Part shown: piece after piece, positions 54,601 to 64,000 of the stretch
Numbering within the stretch: the first letter of the stretch is position 1
Layout: each line of letters begins with the position of its first letter
Source of the DNA: Thamnaconus septentrionalis
Lineage: Eukaryota > Chordata > Actinopteri > Tetraodontiformes > Monacanthidae
Direction of reading: 5' to 3'
Length of the DNA stretch: 64,000 nt
Assembly: GCA_009823395.1 (NCBI GenBank)
Contig: CM020506.1
Span: forward strand, 7,406,001-7,470,000
Program-made: the position numbers and the translations under genes
Notes under the pieces: model-generated
Database searches by the model: none
Seen by the model: the letters and a program-made list of their open reading frames with translations, nothing else
What the model was told of the DNA's origin: nothing

Positions 54601-56482
54601 TGTTCCAGCGCCTTACCAGCTCCAGCAGGTTGGCAGGCGCGCTGCACTCCTCCAGCAAGGCGCTTTCCAGCAGAGCCTCCCAGTCTGGGTGCTTCTCACG
54701 CACACCTAAGTTCAAACCAGACACACAGAAGTCAGTTTGCAGAAAACCTCACAATGACACAGAGTCGGTTACCAAAATTCAAACTGCTGAAAAACAGAGG
54801 AAAGGAGCGACCACGGTGATTATCTGACGAGCCAATCAACCTGTGTTTGTGGTTTGAGGCAGAGGCTTCATTCTGAACAAGTAACTCGATTCTATCTGCC
54901 GGTGTCTCTTCTCTCCTGCTGAACAGGAAAAAACGTGAATGCGCCTCCGCAACGAGCGCAACAAAAAAAATAAAAAATGGTCCAAGCGAGTGTTTTAACA
55001 GAGTTTACCATAGCGGGGCACTAACGCAGTAGAATTATTCATGACTCCTTCCTACGCTCGACAACAGCGCTCTGACTTAGTGATGTGCATGATACTGGAA
55101 AAACTGTGCAGCGTTCAGCTGCAGGTCACAAATCCTCAAGGACTCAAAGAAGGAGAAGAACAAGTTGAACCACCTCAGTTGCGCAAATTAGAATGACATT
55201 CTGGTGGAAATTCAGACATTTCATTAGCAAAATTCAAAAAACGTTTTGTATTTCAAAGGCGGGTTGTATTATTCGCATTCGTGAGAGGATCAATGATGGC
55301 ATCTTTATTTATTCATTATAATTGTTTTTTGTTTTATATGCTGCAGCTTTCATTAATTGTCTTATTCTGTTTTATTTTTAAGTTTAAAATAAAGATTTCC
55401 CTTCATTCTGGACCATTTCAACACCAAGCATGTAATTCACCTTTCACTCATTTTACTACACCCGCTCTGTGCCTCACCCTCAGGTGCTCTCATGGTCTTG
55501 CCGTGCTGGCGGCTCCAGCCCAGCGGGTGGAGGTCGGCCGCCATGATGTCGCACCAGAAGTCCGCCCTGCGGTCATCCTGGTAGCCCTCGTAGCGTAGCA
55601 GCAGCAGCTGGCCGCACGTGGTGATGATGGTGGCCACCCAGAAGGGGCTGTCGGCCTCCGAGCGAACGCACACCTCCAGCTTCATTCCCGGCGTCAACCC
55701 AGTCTGCAGACCCTGGTCCACCTGAGGCAGCAGGGACGGAGACAGTCAATTCTAAAGGTTCCCAGTTAGGATGGATGCCTCCGATTTCCAATTTTGATGG
55801 AGCAATGACTTGTCATTACAGTGTTGGCTGAGTCTCGACTGGTCTTTATCAAAAATCCCGAGTCTGTCCAGTCCAAGACCGAGACAAGACCGAGGAAAAA
55901 TGCCTCTGAGTCCGAGACGAGACCGAGAGCCTTAAAAAGTGGTCTGGAGACCAGGACTAATCTCCAGCACTACAACACTACATGGGACTTCTAAATGTGA
56001 GGCCTGAACCTGAAAGAAACATGCAACTCACACATGTTGGTGACGACAAATAAATGAGAAGAAATTCTGATATTATTAGCAGCTTGTTTTCACTCAGAAA
56101 CCTTTGTGCCAGGATGTGGCTGCACCTCATTTCCTTGAGGCCTGACAGACCGACTCATTCTTTAGGTCTTAGTCACACTTACAGATTGAGCGCGAATGTG
56201 TGAGTCAAATATCAAACTTGAGCCAAATGCTTTGGTCAGTGGTGACTTGGACGAGGGAACCCACATGCTTGAAGGCGTGATGGGGCACCGACAGCGCTCC
56301 CGTCTCCTCCAGGTAGTCGTCCCAGTTGAAGTCAGACACGTCCTGGGCAGAGTCTCCATCTGAAACACACACGGCAATACGTTTGTTCGGACTATTTTGT
56401 TTTTCAAGGACATTTTTTTCTAATTCATTTCCAGCAGTTGTTCACGAGAGTTCCTACCGGACTCCAGCGACTCCTGACTCAT
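45257..56482 (-). CDS. sfmbt1: Scm-like with four MBT domains 1
   Basis: Nuclear chromatin protein; the family reads methylated histone tails and acts as a transcriptional corepressor. Twenty coding exons: 56482-56458, 56359-56265, 55721-55478, 54705-54617, 52911-52659, 51813-51713, 51537-51436, 50682-50523, 50373-50291, 49607-49481, 49346-49233, 49064-49022, 48919-48852, 48748-48609, 48223-48114, 47909-47734, 46725-46547, 46440-46216, 45677-45549, 45397-45257. Total 2,604 nt, 867 aa (human 866). Four MBT repeats span about residues 20-465 (landmarks: [10 protein letters not shown] in repeat 1, [15 protein letters not shown] in 3, [15 protein letters not shown] in 4). A SLED/DUF3588 domain follows (about 502-645, Cys-rich [20 protein letters not shown]), then a basic RRRKRRK stretch, an acidic Ser-rich linker, and a C-terminal SAM domain (about 790-865). 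An acceptor at 56,516-56,517 shows an upstream non-coding exon exists. Confidence 0.97.
45825..45945. repeat. Dispersed repeat, LINE/SINE tail-like
   Basis: AATAATAATAAAAATAATAA followed by CTTTATTTGTATTGCAGC and ACAAAGTGC resembles a 3'-end sequence that recurs across fish genomes. It lies in sfmbt1 intron 18. Family not assigned. Confidence 0.4.
46787..46828. repeat. Perfect inverted repeat, 15-bp stem
   Basis: CATCAATCTCCATCA (46,787-46,801) and TGATGGAGATTGATG (46,814-46,828) are exact reverse complements around a 12-nt loop. It is in sfmbt1 intron 16, and in the transcript ends about 61 nt before exon 17. Confidence 0.9.
47120..47535 (-). mobile_element. MITE of the Myb-like family, copy 2
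   Basis: Ends GCTGCGTTTCCAT and ATGGAAACGCAGC are perfect 13-bp inverted repeats, flanked by TA on both sides. On the minus strand it holds a fragment matching the coding-like segment ([10 protein letters not shown] type) found in the copy at 57,934-58,471. It also contains an 11-bp-stem palindrome at 47,158-47,182. It lies in sfmbt1 intron 16. Confidence 0.8.
50740..51080 (+). mobile_element. LINE 3' end (L1-like)
   Basis: A short C-terminal-like frame ([16 protein letters not shown]) is followed by a 3' UTR-like stretch ending TTAATAAAAAGATCTTGAAT and an A-rich tail. 5'-truncated, in sfmbt1 intron 7, antisense to the gene. Confidence 0.55.
51553..51611. repeat. (AC)n microsatellite, sfmbt1 intron 6
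   Basis: About 29 AC units; in the transcript (UG)n followed by UGUCUGUCUGCCAG, the acceptor of sfmbt1 exon 7. Confidence 0.95.
53170..53800 (+). mobile_element. L1/Tx1-like LINE ORF2 C-terminal remnant
   Basis: Plus-strand frame with [20 protein letters not shown] and [19 protein letters not shown], the pattern at the C-terminus of fish L1/Tx1 LINE ORF2. AATAAAG (53,762) and an A-rich tail follow. Frame interrupted by stops, 5'-truncated; in sfmbt1 intron 4, antisense to the gene. Confidence 0.7.
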
Positions 56483-57933
56483 GCTGGTGCCTCCTCAAGG
56501 CAAAGAATACAATTCCTAAGGAGAAGCAAGAGGGGGATTACCATTCTGAAAGAAGAATAAAAAAAAAGAACAAGTACCTCGCCTCATCAACCCCAATTAC
56601 CCACAACACACAACTGTAGCTCTCAGAAGGATTCCACGCTCCGACAGTCGTCAGCAAAATGTGAAACAAGGAGGTGAAAACCTCTCTTTTACTGCCGGTT
56701 GCCCTTCGTGCCACGGATCATTTTAAATAACAGTGATATCAGACAAAAGTTAAGCACAAATGAGGAACTTTGACACGAGTGAGCTGATGACATTTGAAGT
56801 CAGTCGTTCAGGCTGGCAAGGTCAAAATGAAAGGAATTTGCAGTTTGCGGGGATATTTTTCTTCAGTCAGTTTGATCATCAGAAGGCCTCAAAGCTGTTG
56901 AGCAGCGTTTGTTGACAATTCCTCTCCTGTCCAAACACTTCCCTCTGACCCGGACTGCAATCCGGACTAGAAACCACCACGAGTGAGGAGCAGAGTCCCA
57001 AATGACTCCATACTATTTGCCATCCGTTTGTGATGGAGCGGCCCGCCACCTACACGACACACCAGATGGAATGTGATCGGCAGGGAGAGCATGCAAGCAT
57101 CCTAATCTCCCCGCGGCTCCACTTCTGCTCCTGGAACTCATTCCGGCTTATCTCCTTCTTTTTCTCTCTCTCCCCCGAAACCGTTTAAAAAACCGTTTCA
57201 CGCTGTGACGTGCGATTTTCGTGCAGCAGCGTGACGCGTCTGCGGACACACGCATCAAGCGCTGACGAGTTGAACTGACCCGCAGCCTTGATGATGACAA
57301 GCAGGAGAAATAAGTTATTCTAACAAGAGGGGTAGGGGTGGGTGGGGTGGGTGGGGGGGGGGTGAGAGTAAGGAATAAGGGGGCTCGGCCTGACAACAGC
57401 GGAGGGGCTCAGCATATTAGGACAGGGAGCACGGCCGTTCTGTCACGGCGGCTTCATTCACGCGGCCTGTCAGGTCCGTCTTTGTCACATTTGACGTCTC
57501 CATTAAACGCCCCCCCCACCCCCAACACACCCCCTCCCAGGAAAACCGAGCGCCGCCACCGCGACCCCCCGCGCCCCGCCGGGATCAGCGCCACCTTTAA
57601 CCCGCGACCCTGCCCTAGACTCCTTCTGTCTTTCTTTATGCACCTCGCTCCCTTTGACACACACACACACAGACACACACCAGAGGGACCTTATTGTCTC
57701 CGGGGCCACACTTCAAATATGAGAGTGGGGGGAGGAGGGGAGAGCAGCTGTAGGCAGAAGAGAAGAATTACAGATGTGAAGTTTAAACACAGTTTTCTCA
57801 ACACCTGACAAGGACGTCAGAGACGTCGGAGCTGTGATGAAATCTTCAGCGGAGTCTCGGTTCATGGCTTTTACTACTAATGAATCAACATAAAACTCCA
57901 GGGACCTTTGTGATTAATTCATAGCTTTTCATT

Positions 57934-58471
57934 GCTGCTTTTCCATTGCACCTAGAATTGCGCACAACATAAATATCGCAATGAAAAACTGGTCATGGAA
58001 ACACCTAAACTTTGAAAAACCTCTCAAATATGGCTAAAAGGTTTTGAGGCTCTCATGAGGTGGTTTCAGACGTATCCATATGGAGGTATATTGCAAAAGT
58101 GTCATGGAAACACTTTCTTCGCATTTACACGTCACTGGACGTGACGTACGGGGTGACCAGTACCCTTCAAGTGAAAATGGTGCGTCATGTTTGGACAGAG
58201 GAGGAGACGGAGTATTTTTTACAAGTAATCAAAGAGAAAAATATAACAACCATTCTTGACAGCAAACAACATCAAAATGCAGATTTATCGCAAAACGTTT
58301 TGTACCTCCATCCTCCTCAAAGTGGGGTCTGGCAGGACGAGATTTGACGAGAATTACGGCTTATGCGCTTTCACATCATTCAATTGAAACACCCGCAAAC
58401 CACAATGGTACTTTGTCGAAATTTTAGAAATATTGCTTTTATTTTTCCAAAAACTTTAATGGAAACGCAGC
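57934..58471 (+). mobile_element. MITE of the Myb-like family, copy 3
   Basis: Ends GCTGCTTTTCCATTG and AATGGAAACGCAGC form inverted repeats. A plus-strand frame reads MVRHVWTEEETEYFLQVIKE, similar to Myb/SANT-like domains carried by PIF/Harbinger-type transposons, then breaks down. No transposase. Longest of the three copies of this family in the window. Confidence 0.7.
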
Positions 58472-58876
58472 TCATGATCATGAACGGTGCTGAACATTCT
58501 CAATAGACCAGACCTCCTAAAGGGAGGAATCATTGGCTACATACAAACTTTAGGACGACTGAGATTAGTTTTTTCTCACAATACACGTTTAGAAGAAACT
58601 ATAAAGACTTGGCTGAAGATCAGCAAGATTGAGTGAGACATACATGTATCATGTGCCATCACTGTGAACAAATTTCTAATTAAACAAGGCAGTTTCTGTT
58701 TGCTCTCACTCATTCTAGTGCCTGAGGCTCGGGCTTCTCCAGCACAGCCTCCTCCTCTGGTTCAGAGAGACAGGAAGGAATGAAACTATCCCGTTTCATG
58801 CACCGTAAGCGCTCTGTATGGTCCACAGCTAGCAGCAGCCGTGCCTGAATCCGAGAGAAAGCAGCTGCACGCGCTG

Positions 58877-58879
<3 letters not shown>

Positions 58880-58920
<41 letters not shown>
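58880..58920. repeat. (CA)n microsatellite
   Basis: About 20 CA units, followed by a shorter (CA)n at 58,939-58,957. A short tandem duplication follows (AACATTGTCATCAGCA near 58,971 and 59,013). Confidence 0.9.
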
Positions 58921-58923
<3 letters not shown>

Positions 58924-60237
58924 GGGTCTGAGATGCATCACACACACACACACACACGCTCACACACAACAACATTGTCATCAGCATCCTTTTACCACAG
59001 CGCTCAGTAAATAACATTGTCATCAGCACTTACCACAATCTAGCCTCTGATATCCCTTGGCAGGAAATGCAATCTGTCAGAACACACAGTCAAACACAGC
59101 GAGGTTTCCCCGGGTAATAAAAGCAGAATCAACTTTTGAGTAAAATGAAACTCACAGTGCAGCAGCATTATGTCCCCAAACATTACCGATGGCCATCTGC
59201 TGATCACCAGTGGGTCTCATTACATTTTAGCCAGCCGTCAACACAGGATTGGCAGCAACTTGATATCTACAAGTTGGTTTGCATTCATGCTTTAATCTTC
59301 AACTGTCGCTTCTTTCATACCATGTTTATTTTTTTCTCTATTCTGGGGGTGGGGTCAGCTACCTAGCAGTTACGTTTGGTTTAATGTCTGTGCTACACCC
59401 AGACATACCAGTCCCTACACGCCAATTGTGCCAACCATTTCATTAAATGCTTTGAATGTTTAAAAACATAATCAAATTTTTTTTTAAAATCATCGCCAGG
59501 CTGAATAATAATCATTCCCATGAATATGTAAGAGACAACGGCTAAGGATTTTGAGTATTTCTTCCTCAAAATTCCCAGACTGTTAGCGTTCAATGTAAAA
59601 ATTACCAACATCAAAGTCTTTGCAGTCACAACCTCTGATCATCACTAGTTATTGGCTGTGTTACAGGTGAAAAAAAATTAATATTTAAAACAATTACAGC
59701 GTACATTGTTGCACCTTCAATCTAGTAAATTCCACGAAATAAAATCATGATTATTGACACTGTAGCGGCTGACAAAGGCTCGCAAAGCAGCCGGTTGGAG
59801 GTGGATGGATGGATCGAGATCTGCCAAACTAGTTCCGTCGCCACAGCGACATACGTTTAACTTCATCTAAATGAGTGATGGAGGGGAGGGGGAGGGCTTT
59901 TAAGGACACACTAACGTGTCCCCTCTTTCACACAACGCACAGCAGTAACGCCAGTTTATTCATTCCGCTACAATAATAATAAATAAAATGAAAAACCGCT
60001 GCTCGGCTTTATTTCAGAGCGGCGGCGCTGCCTCCGGATCCTTCAAGTTGCACAATGGGGGAAGTTACAGAGCCACAAATATGGGTTACAGTCACACAAC
60101 GTGTAAATGAAACAATGAGGAGACGACAACCGTCTCGGAGCATCGCCGCGCTCCACCAAGGCAGATGGAGAAAATATACACACACTCCCCTCCATTTAAA
60201 TTGCAACCACGACTTTATTGAGCTGTTTGTTCTGAGG

Positions 60238-60238
<1 letters not shown>

Positions 60239-60321
<83 letters not shown>
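60239..60321. repeat. (CA)n microsatellite, about 80 bp
   Basis: About 41 CA units in the region upstream of sfmbt1, probably inside its first (non-coding) intron. Confidence 0.95.
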
Positions 60322-60324
<3 letters not shown>

Positions 60325-60956
60325 GGCCGAGGTCGTACAACCTTTATTATATAAGAATTCGACATTAGTAATAAACGGCAGCTACTCAAACAGACCGTTT
60401 GAAGGAAATCGCCACAAAAATCCTGCCTACAGTGAAACTAGCTTGAGGTTGCGCTGCTCGTAAAGGGACACACGCCGCAGCGTTCGGCAGCAACAGAGAT
60501 GGGCCATGAACGCAGCAGCGCAGCAGCAGCAGCGGCTTTGCAGCGAGACTGAAGCGCCGACAGAGGAACTTTCACTCTGCGGCGAACGTGACCAAATACC
60601 GAAACGACCTTTTTTTTTTTTTTTTTTTTTTAAATAAATTAAACAAAGACAAAATTAAAACCCTGGTCAACAAAGAACAAACACGGCGGTGTTAAAGGGT
60701 CGTGCGGGATTTGCTGGGCACATGGTAAAATAAATCGCCTGCGTCCGAGTCAAGTTACTGAACGTCACGGGCTCGAAGCAATGAGAGGAGCAGGCTTGGC
60801 GAGCAATAAGGGCGCTTACACTCGACCGAAGCCGACCCATCTTTTTGAGAGCCGGGAAAAACGGCAAGCACGCCGCCACGCCGCCAAACACCGCCGGAAA
60901 CGTGTGACAAACAACGCGCAGCACGTGAATATTTAGTCGCAAAATTGGAGCCTTAC

Positions 60957-61260
60957 CGCTAAGTAGTTTTTCCAAGTCGCTTTTTTAGATGCCGTGCCTC
61001 TCCGCCTGCTCACCTCGCAGTGTAGCGTCAAGACAACCGCAGTCGCAGGCCAGCGGTTCCCCTGGTGCCTTTCAAAGTAAGAGTCGTTCCAACGGTCGTC
61101 GAGCGACGAGCCAGTAGAAACCTGTCCGCTCCCGCTCGGATACTTCCGGTTACGGCGTGACCAAATCTCGCCAGCTTTACGCACTTCTCGTTCACGACCT
61201 CATTCCAATATGGCACAAACGGCCACTGCGCATGTTCTGCCGCCTGTATTGCCTGCGAGC
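60957..61260 (-). promoter_or_regulatory. Candidate CpG promoter and 5' UTR exon of sfmbt1
   Basis: CpG-rich DNA on the minus strand with an ETS-type ACCGGAAGT site (about 61,145-61,153) and a CCATATTGG motif (about 61,203-61,211). A consensus splice donor AGCG|GTAAGG is at 60,957/60,956. It could splice to the acceptor at 56,516-56,517 before the sfmbt1 start codon. The link is inferred; an RNA read across the junction would settle it. Confidence 0.4.
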
Positions 61261-62907
61261 CCGGCTACACCACACTGACTTCCATCTTCGCGCACACAAT
61301 AAAATATCTCACAATCCCAGAGTCGAAGCGAACAAAATGTGTGCGCGCGCCACGAGAAAACAAAAATAATGAATTGCCTTTGAATGTTTTCGATTTTCGT
61401 CTGAACGTTGACGAGCTCCGGAGTACAGACGTTCACGGCTTTGATCCCCGGCGGAATCAACACTTAGTTATTGGCTGAGCTGGGATTAATTGTATGTAAT
61501 CGACCTACTTTTGATAAGTGGACTTCCATTTGTTCCACCACGAAAAAACACTCATTTCTGTGATGAAGTACCATCAATAATAGTGTTTGTTCAGAATAAA
61601 CTCGATTTGCTTTTCATTTTATTACACCTAATGATTTAGAATTAAATTATGTGGCGCTAAACAAAAAGCCAAACCCAAATTTCTCTGAAGAAGAAAAACA
61701 AAATGGACATTACAACCGACGGATTAAATAGGCAGTATTTTCCACTGCTTGTTGGCTACGTCTGCAGCACAATGATCGCAAGTCGGTGTTTTTAAGAGGA
61801 TCGAGCGAGAGAAACTGCTGGAAATGAGCGCTGACAGTCTGGATGCAAACCTCAAAGTGCCTCCATTTCCACTTAGAACCGCCCGTTTCTTCATCTCACA
61901 CGAATCTCTTTTTTAGAAGCCGCGTTCACGAGTCTTTTGTGGTGACTCTGCGGCGCAAAAAAAAAAACACGTTTTGTCGCACATTTGGACCACATACTCC
62001 GACAGCCCCCTCCACAAAAGACCAACACTCCCGATGCCCATTTATAACAAAAGAAAAATAATATTCGCGTTTTGCATGCGGCGGGGTGGAATAATCTCAG
62101 CCTGCAGAGAAAAGGATCGAGTCGTGCCAGAACAGGCGGAACAATCCGGGAAGCATGAATTAAACCGCAGCAGGGAGAGTCATACTTCAACTCGACATTC
62201 AACTAGACATTTTATTTCAACGCAGTGAGGTGTCAGTAATATGATTCCCAACAGCTGGCTGCAACTCTTGTCGGGACCTCAGTTTATGTAGATAAAGGGT
62301 GGAAATTAGATTTTTATTTGTTATTATGCATGATTAATTAGAATTTACATCGCGTCTTGGGTTGTGCATTTTAATCTACCGGTGAAATGAAATCGTTTTG
62401 CGCCATCAAATGTCTTTTTTTTTTTTTTTTTTTTTTGCACAAAAATGGCCCCAACAAGTTTTTGTTGCATTTTCCTTTCAAACTGGCGCTATTTTTTGCT
62501 TGCTGTCTGTTAGGTCTTGTTGTCTTGCTCATTGTGTGTCGAACAGCTGGCTGCTGCTGTGGACAGAGGACGAGGACAGGTCCTGAGTCGTGCGCACCGT
62601 AGGAATGTTGTCCTCGTCTTTCAAGCCCTGCTTTCACTGGCAGTTAAGACTTACACCACCTGACCACACGGTGGCAGTAAAACGCGATAGGTCGTCGTCT
62701 GAGAAACGCCCCGACTGTTTTTCCCCCCTCAGTTTATAGAGCTACAGCAGGAGCTGGAACAGCCACAACAACAGACGGGGCATAAATCTGAGTCGCCATT
62801 CAGAATTTTTCAAAAGAGTTTACTCAATTATCTCCATCTCCGCCCAGATTGAGACAAAACTAATGATGAAATCACTGCAGTTGTTTAATCATAATTTAGT
62901 TTACAAT

Positions 62908-62913
62908 TTTATT
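62908..62913 (-). terminator. Candidate poly(A) signal of prkcd
   Basis: AATAAA on the minus strand about 985 nt after the prkcd stop codon. Implies a 3' UTR of about 1 kb; inferred from position. Confidence 0.45.
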
Positions 62914-63896
62914 TTTTTTCCATGATTGGTTGTAAAAGATGAGTAAAAAAAAAGTACAGCGTTAGTGACAGCTCCAGAAGGCATACATAGTCATTGTCTC
63001 ATATACAAAACAGTTATCACATTAAAATTCTTACATTCAAGTAATAGAAGACCCTATTTTTTCTTTCTAATGCCCTCCCACGTAAAGCTACACACTCGTA
63101 CACGTATATTATGTACCTTTTTTTTTATATTCAGGTTTCCAGTAAGTCCAGCCTGTTTACAGCCCATTTAATTGAATGTATACAATGATTGTATATATTA
63201 TGTTTTGGATGGATAAGTGACAAGTTAAGAAGATGTGAAGACAGCTATAAAGATTTTTTCTTTCAAAGAAAACACTATTTCTGTGGAGAGTATCTCAGAC
63301 TCTGGAGTGTTATGAACAGCAACTTCAGTTAATGAAGGAACCTATTCAGACTTACAAATGCATACTTTCGCATGATGCCAGATTAATATACGTATCTCAA
63401 GTTTGGCCAATTCCGTTATTGTTTGCGTTGCTTGGTTTGCGACACAGGATCTGGGATCAGCTGATTCTGTTTCTAATCCAACACCAGACAATATCACAAC
63501 TACTTTAGCACCGCTTCGGTAGAAATACCTTCTCTCACACCCTCATTTGCACACATGGACTGTAATATGAGGCATAACGTTGTCAAACCCTGCGGCAAAA
63601 TAGTTTGCACCGGGGGACCCTCCTGACTTGCATATGCCGTGGCAGGTGTGCACCGTGAATTTGCATGGATGTCAGGTGTCTGCCTGCGGAACATGATTTT
63701 GTTCAAATGGGACTAAACATCCCATAAAAAAAAACAAAAAAACATCAGAACAGTCCGGAAAAATAGTTGCGACAATCATCCCTTCTCAGTACTGATTTAG
63801 GATTGCACTGTTTCCTAGAAAAAAAATCCTTTAATTTCCCACAAGGCAAAACTTTTTGACAGAATTATTTTTACGACACCAGCATCTTTTAGTTCT

Positions 63897-64000
63897 TCAT
63901 TTGGTGATCATTTTCTCCAGTGTTGGGTTGACAAAGGAGAAGCCGGCGAACGCACTTTGGTCCATGGAGTCAATGAGGTTCTTGTCTGCGTGGGACAGAC
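63897..64000 (-). CDS. prkcd: Protein kinase C delta, last exon (partial)
   Basis: The final 33 codons and stop of a novel-type PKC; the rest lies beyond the window. The sequence contains [20 protein letters not shown], almost the same as the human PRKCD C-terminal tail, including the hydrophobic-motif serine in GFSFVNP. The last residues (PTLEKMITK) differ from human, as expected at this variable end. It is a Ser/Thr kinase activated by diacylglycerol. Fish often have two prkcd paralogs and I cannot tell which this is. Minus strand, so its promoter lies to the right, outside the window. Confidence 0.93.
   Translation of the reverse strand, partial: LSHADKNLIDSMDQSAFAGFSFVNPTLEKMITK

Larger units (their letters stand above)
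56516..63896. other. sfmbt1 upstream region and prkcd 3' side
   Basis: No coding exons found. In particular I looked for rft1, which lies between SFMBT1 and PRKCD in human, and saw no exon chain for it. The stretch holds C- and G-rich low-complexity DNA (57,330-57,680), a MITE, (CA)n repeats, a CpG-rich candidate promoter near 61,000 and the probable prkcd 3' UTR at the right end. Confidence 0.5.

Noticed and set aside
57338..57808. 156-aa plus-strand frame upstream of sfmbt1
   Set aside because: It consists of G- and C-run low-complexity sequence with no family resemblance and no splice structure.
62387..62602. 71-aa plus-strand frame with a hydrophobic segment
   Set aside because: It begins with poly-Phe from a T17 run and has no further support.

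Overview
This is a window of vertebrate nuclear DNA, most likely from a teleost fish. Genes are split into many short exons with GT/AG introns. There are long (CA)n microsatellites, fish-type transposon remnants (Rex/L2-like and L1-like LINEs, Tc1, hAT and a Myb-domain MITE family) and eukaryotic tRNA genes with pol III terminators. I rebuilt five protein genes by following splice sites and reading phase. The four complete models each sum to a multiple of three and end at a stop codon.

Layout: positions 1 to about 14,200 hold no gene I can support. They are GC-rich and possibly regulatory at the left, with simple repeats, a nested hAT element at 8,216-8,684 and one orphan exon-like signal near 10,600. 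From 14,235 to 31,223 there are two complete inter-alpha-trypsin-inhibitor heavy-chain genes (ITIH, H3-like) in tandem on the minus strand, predicted at 923 and 912 aa. Next, also on the minus strand, are mustn1 (82 aa, 32,732-33,709), stimate/tmem110 (317 aa, 36,739-42,962), sfmbt1 (867 aa, 45,257-56,482) and the last exon of prkcd (63,897-64,000, cut by the window edge). Two identical tRNA-Glu(CTC) genes lie on the plus strand, one inside a mustn1 intron and one between mustn1 and stimate. A tRNA-Arg(ACG) lies inside the last stimate intron.

The order ITIH - MUSTN1 - STIMATE - SFMBT1 - PRKCD matches human 3p21.1. Two differences stand out from what I know of human: both ITIH genes point the same way as mustn1, as human ITIH4 does, although they carry the DPHF cross-linking motif of ITIH1/2/3; and prkcd follows sfmbt1 with no rft1 visible between them and in the opposite relative orientation.

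The genes do not form one pathway. ITIH proteins are secreted hyaluronan-matrix proteins, mustn1 is a small musculoskeletal protein, stimate is an ER membrane regulator of STIM calcium signalling, sfmbt1 is a chromatin reader/repressor and prkcd is a signalling kinase. I found no clearly new biological system. The points most worth a second look are (UG)n tracts abutting several 3' splice sites, a conserved 24-nt KRST microexon in both ITIH genes, a hAT insertion beside a 5' splice site, and the intronic tRNA genes.
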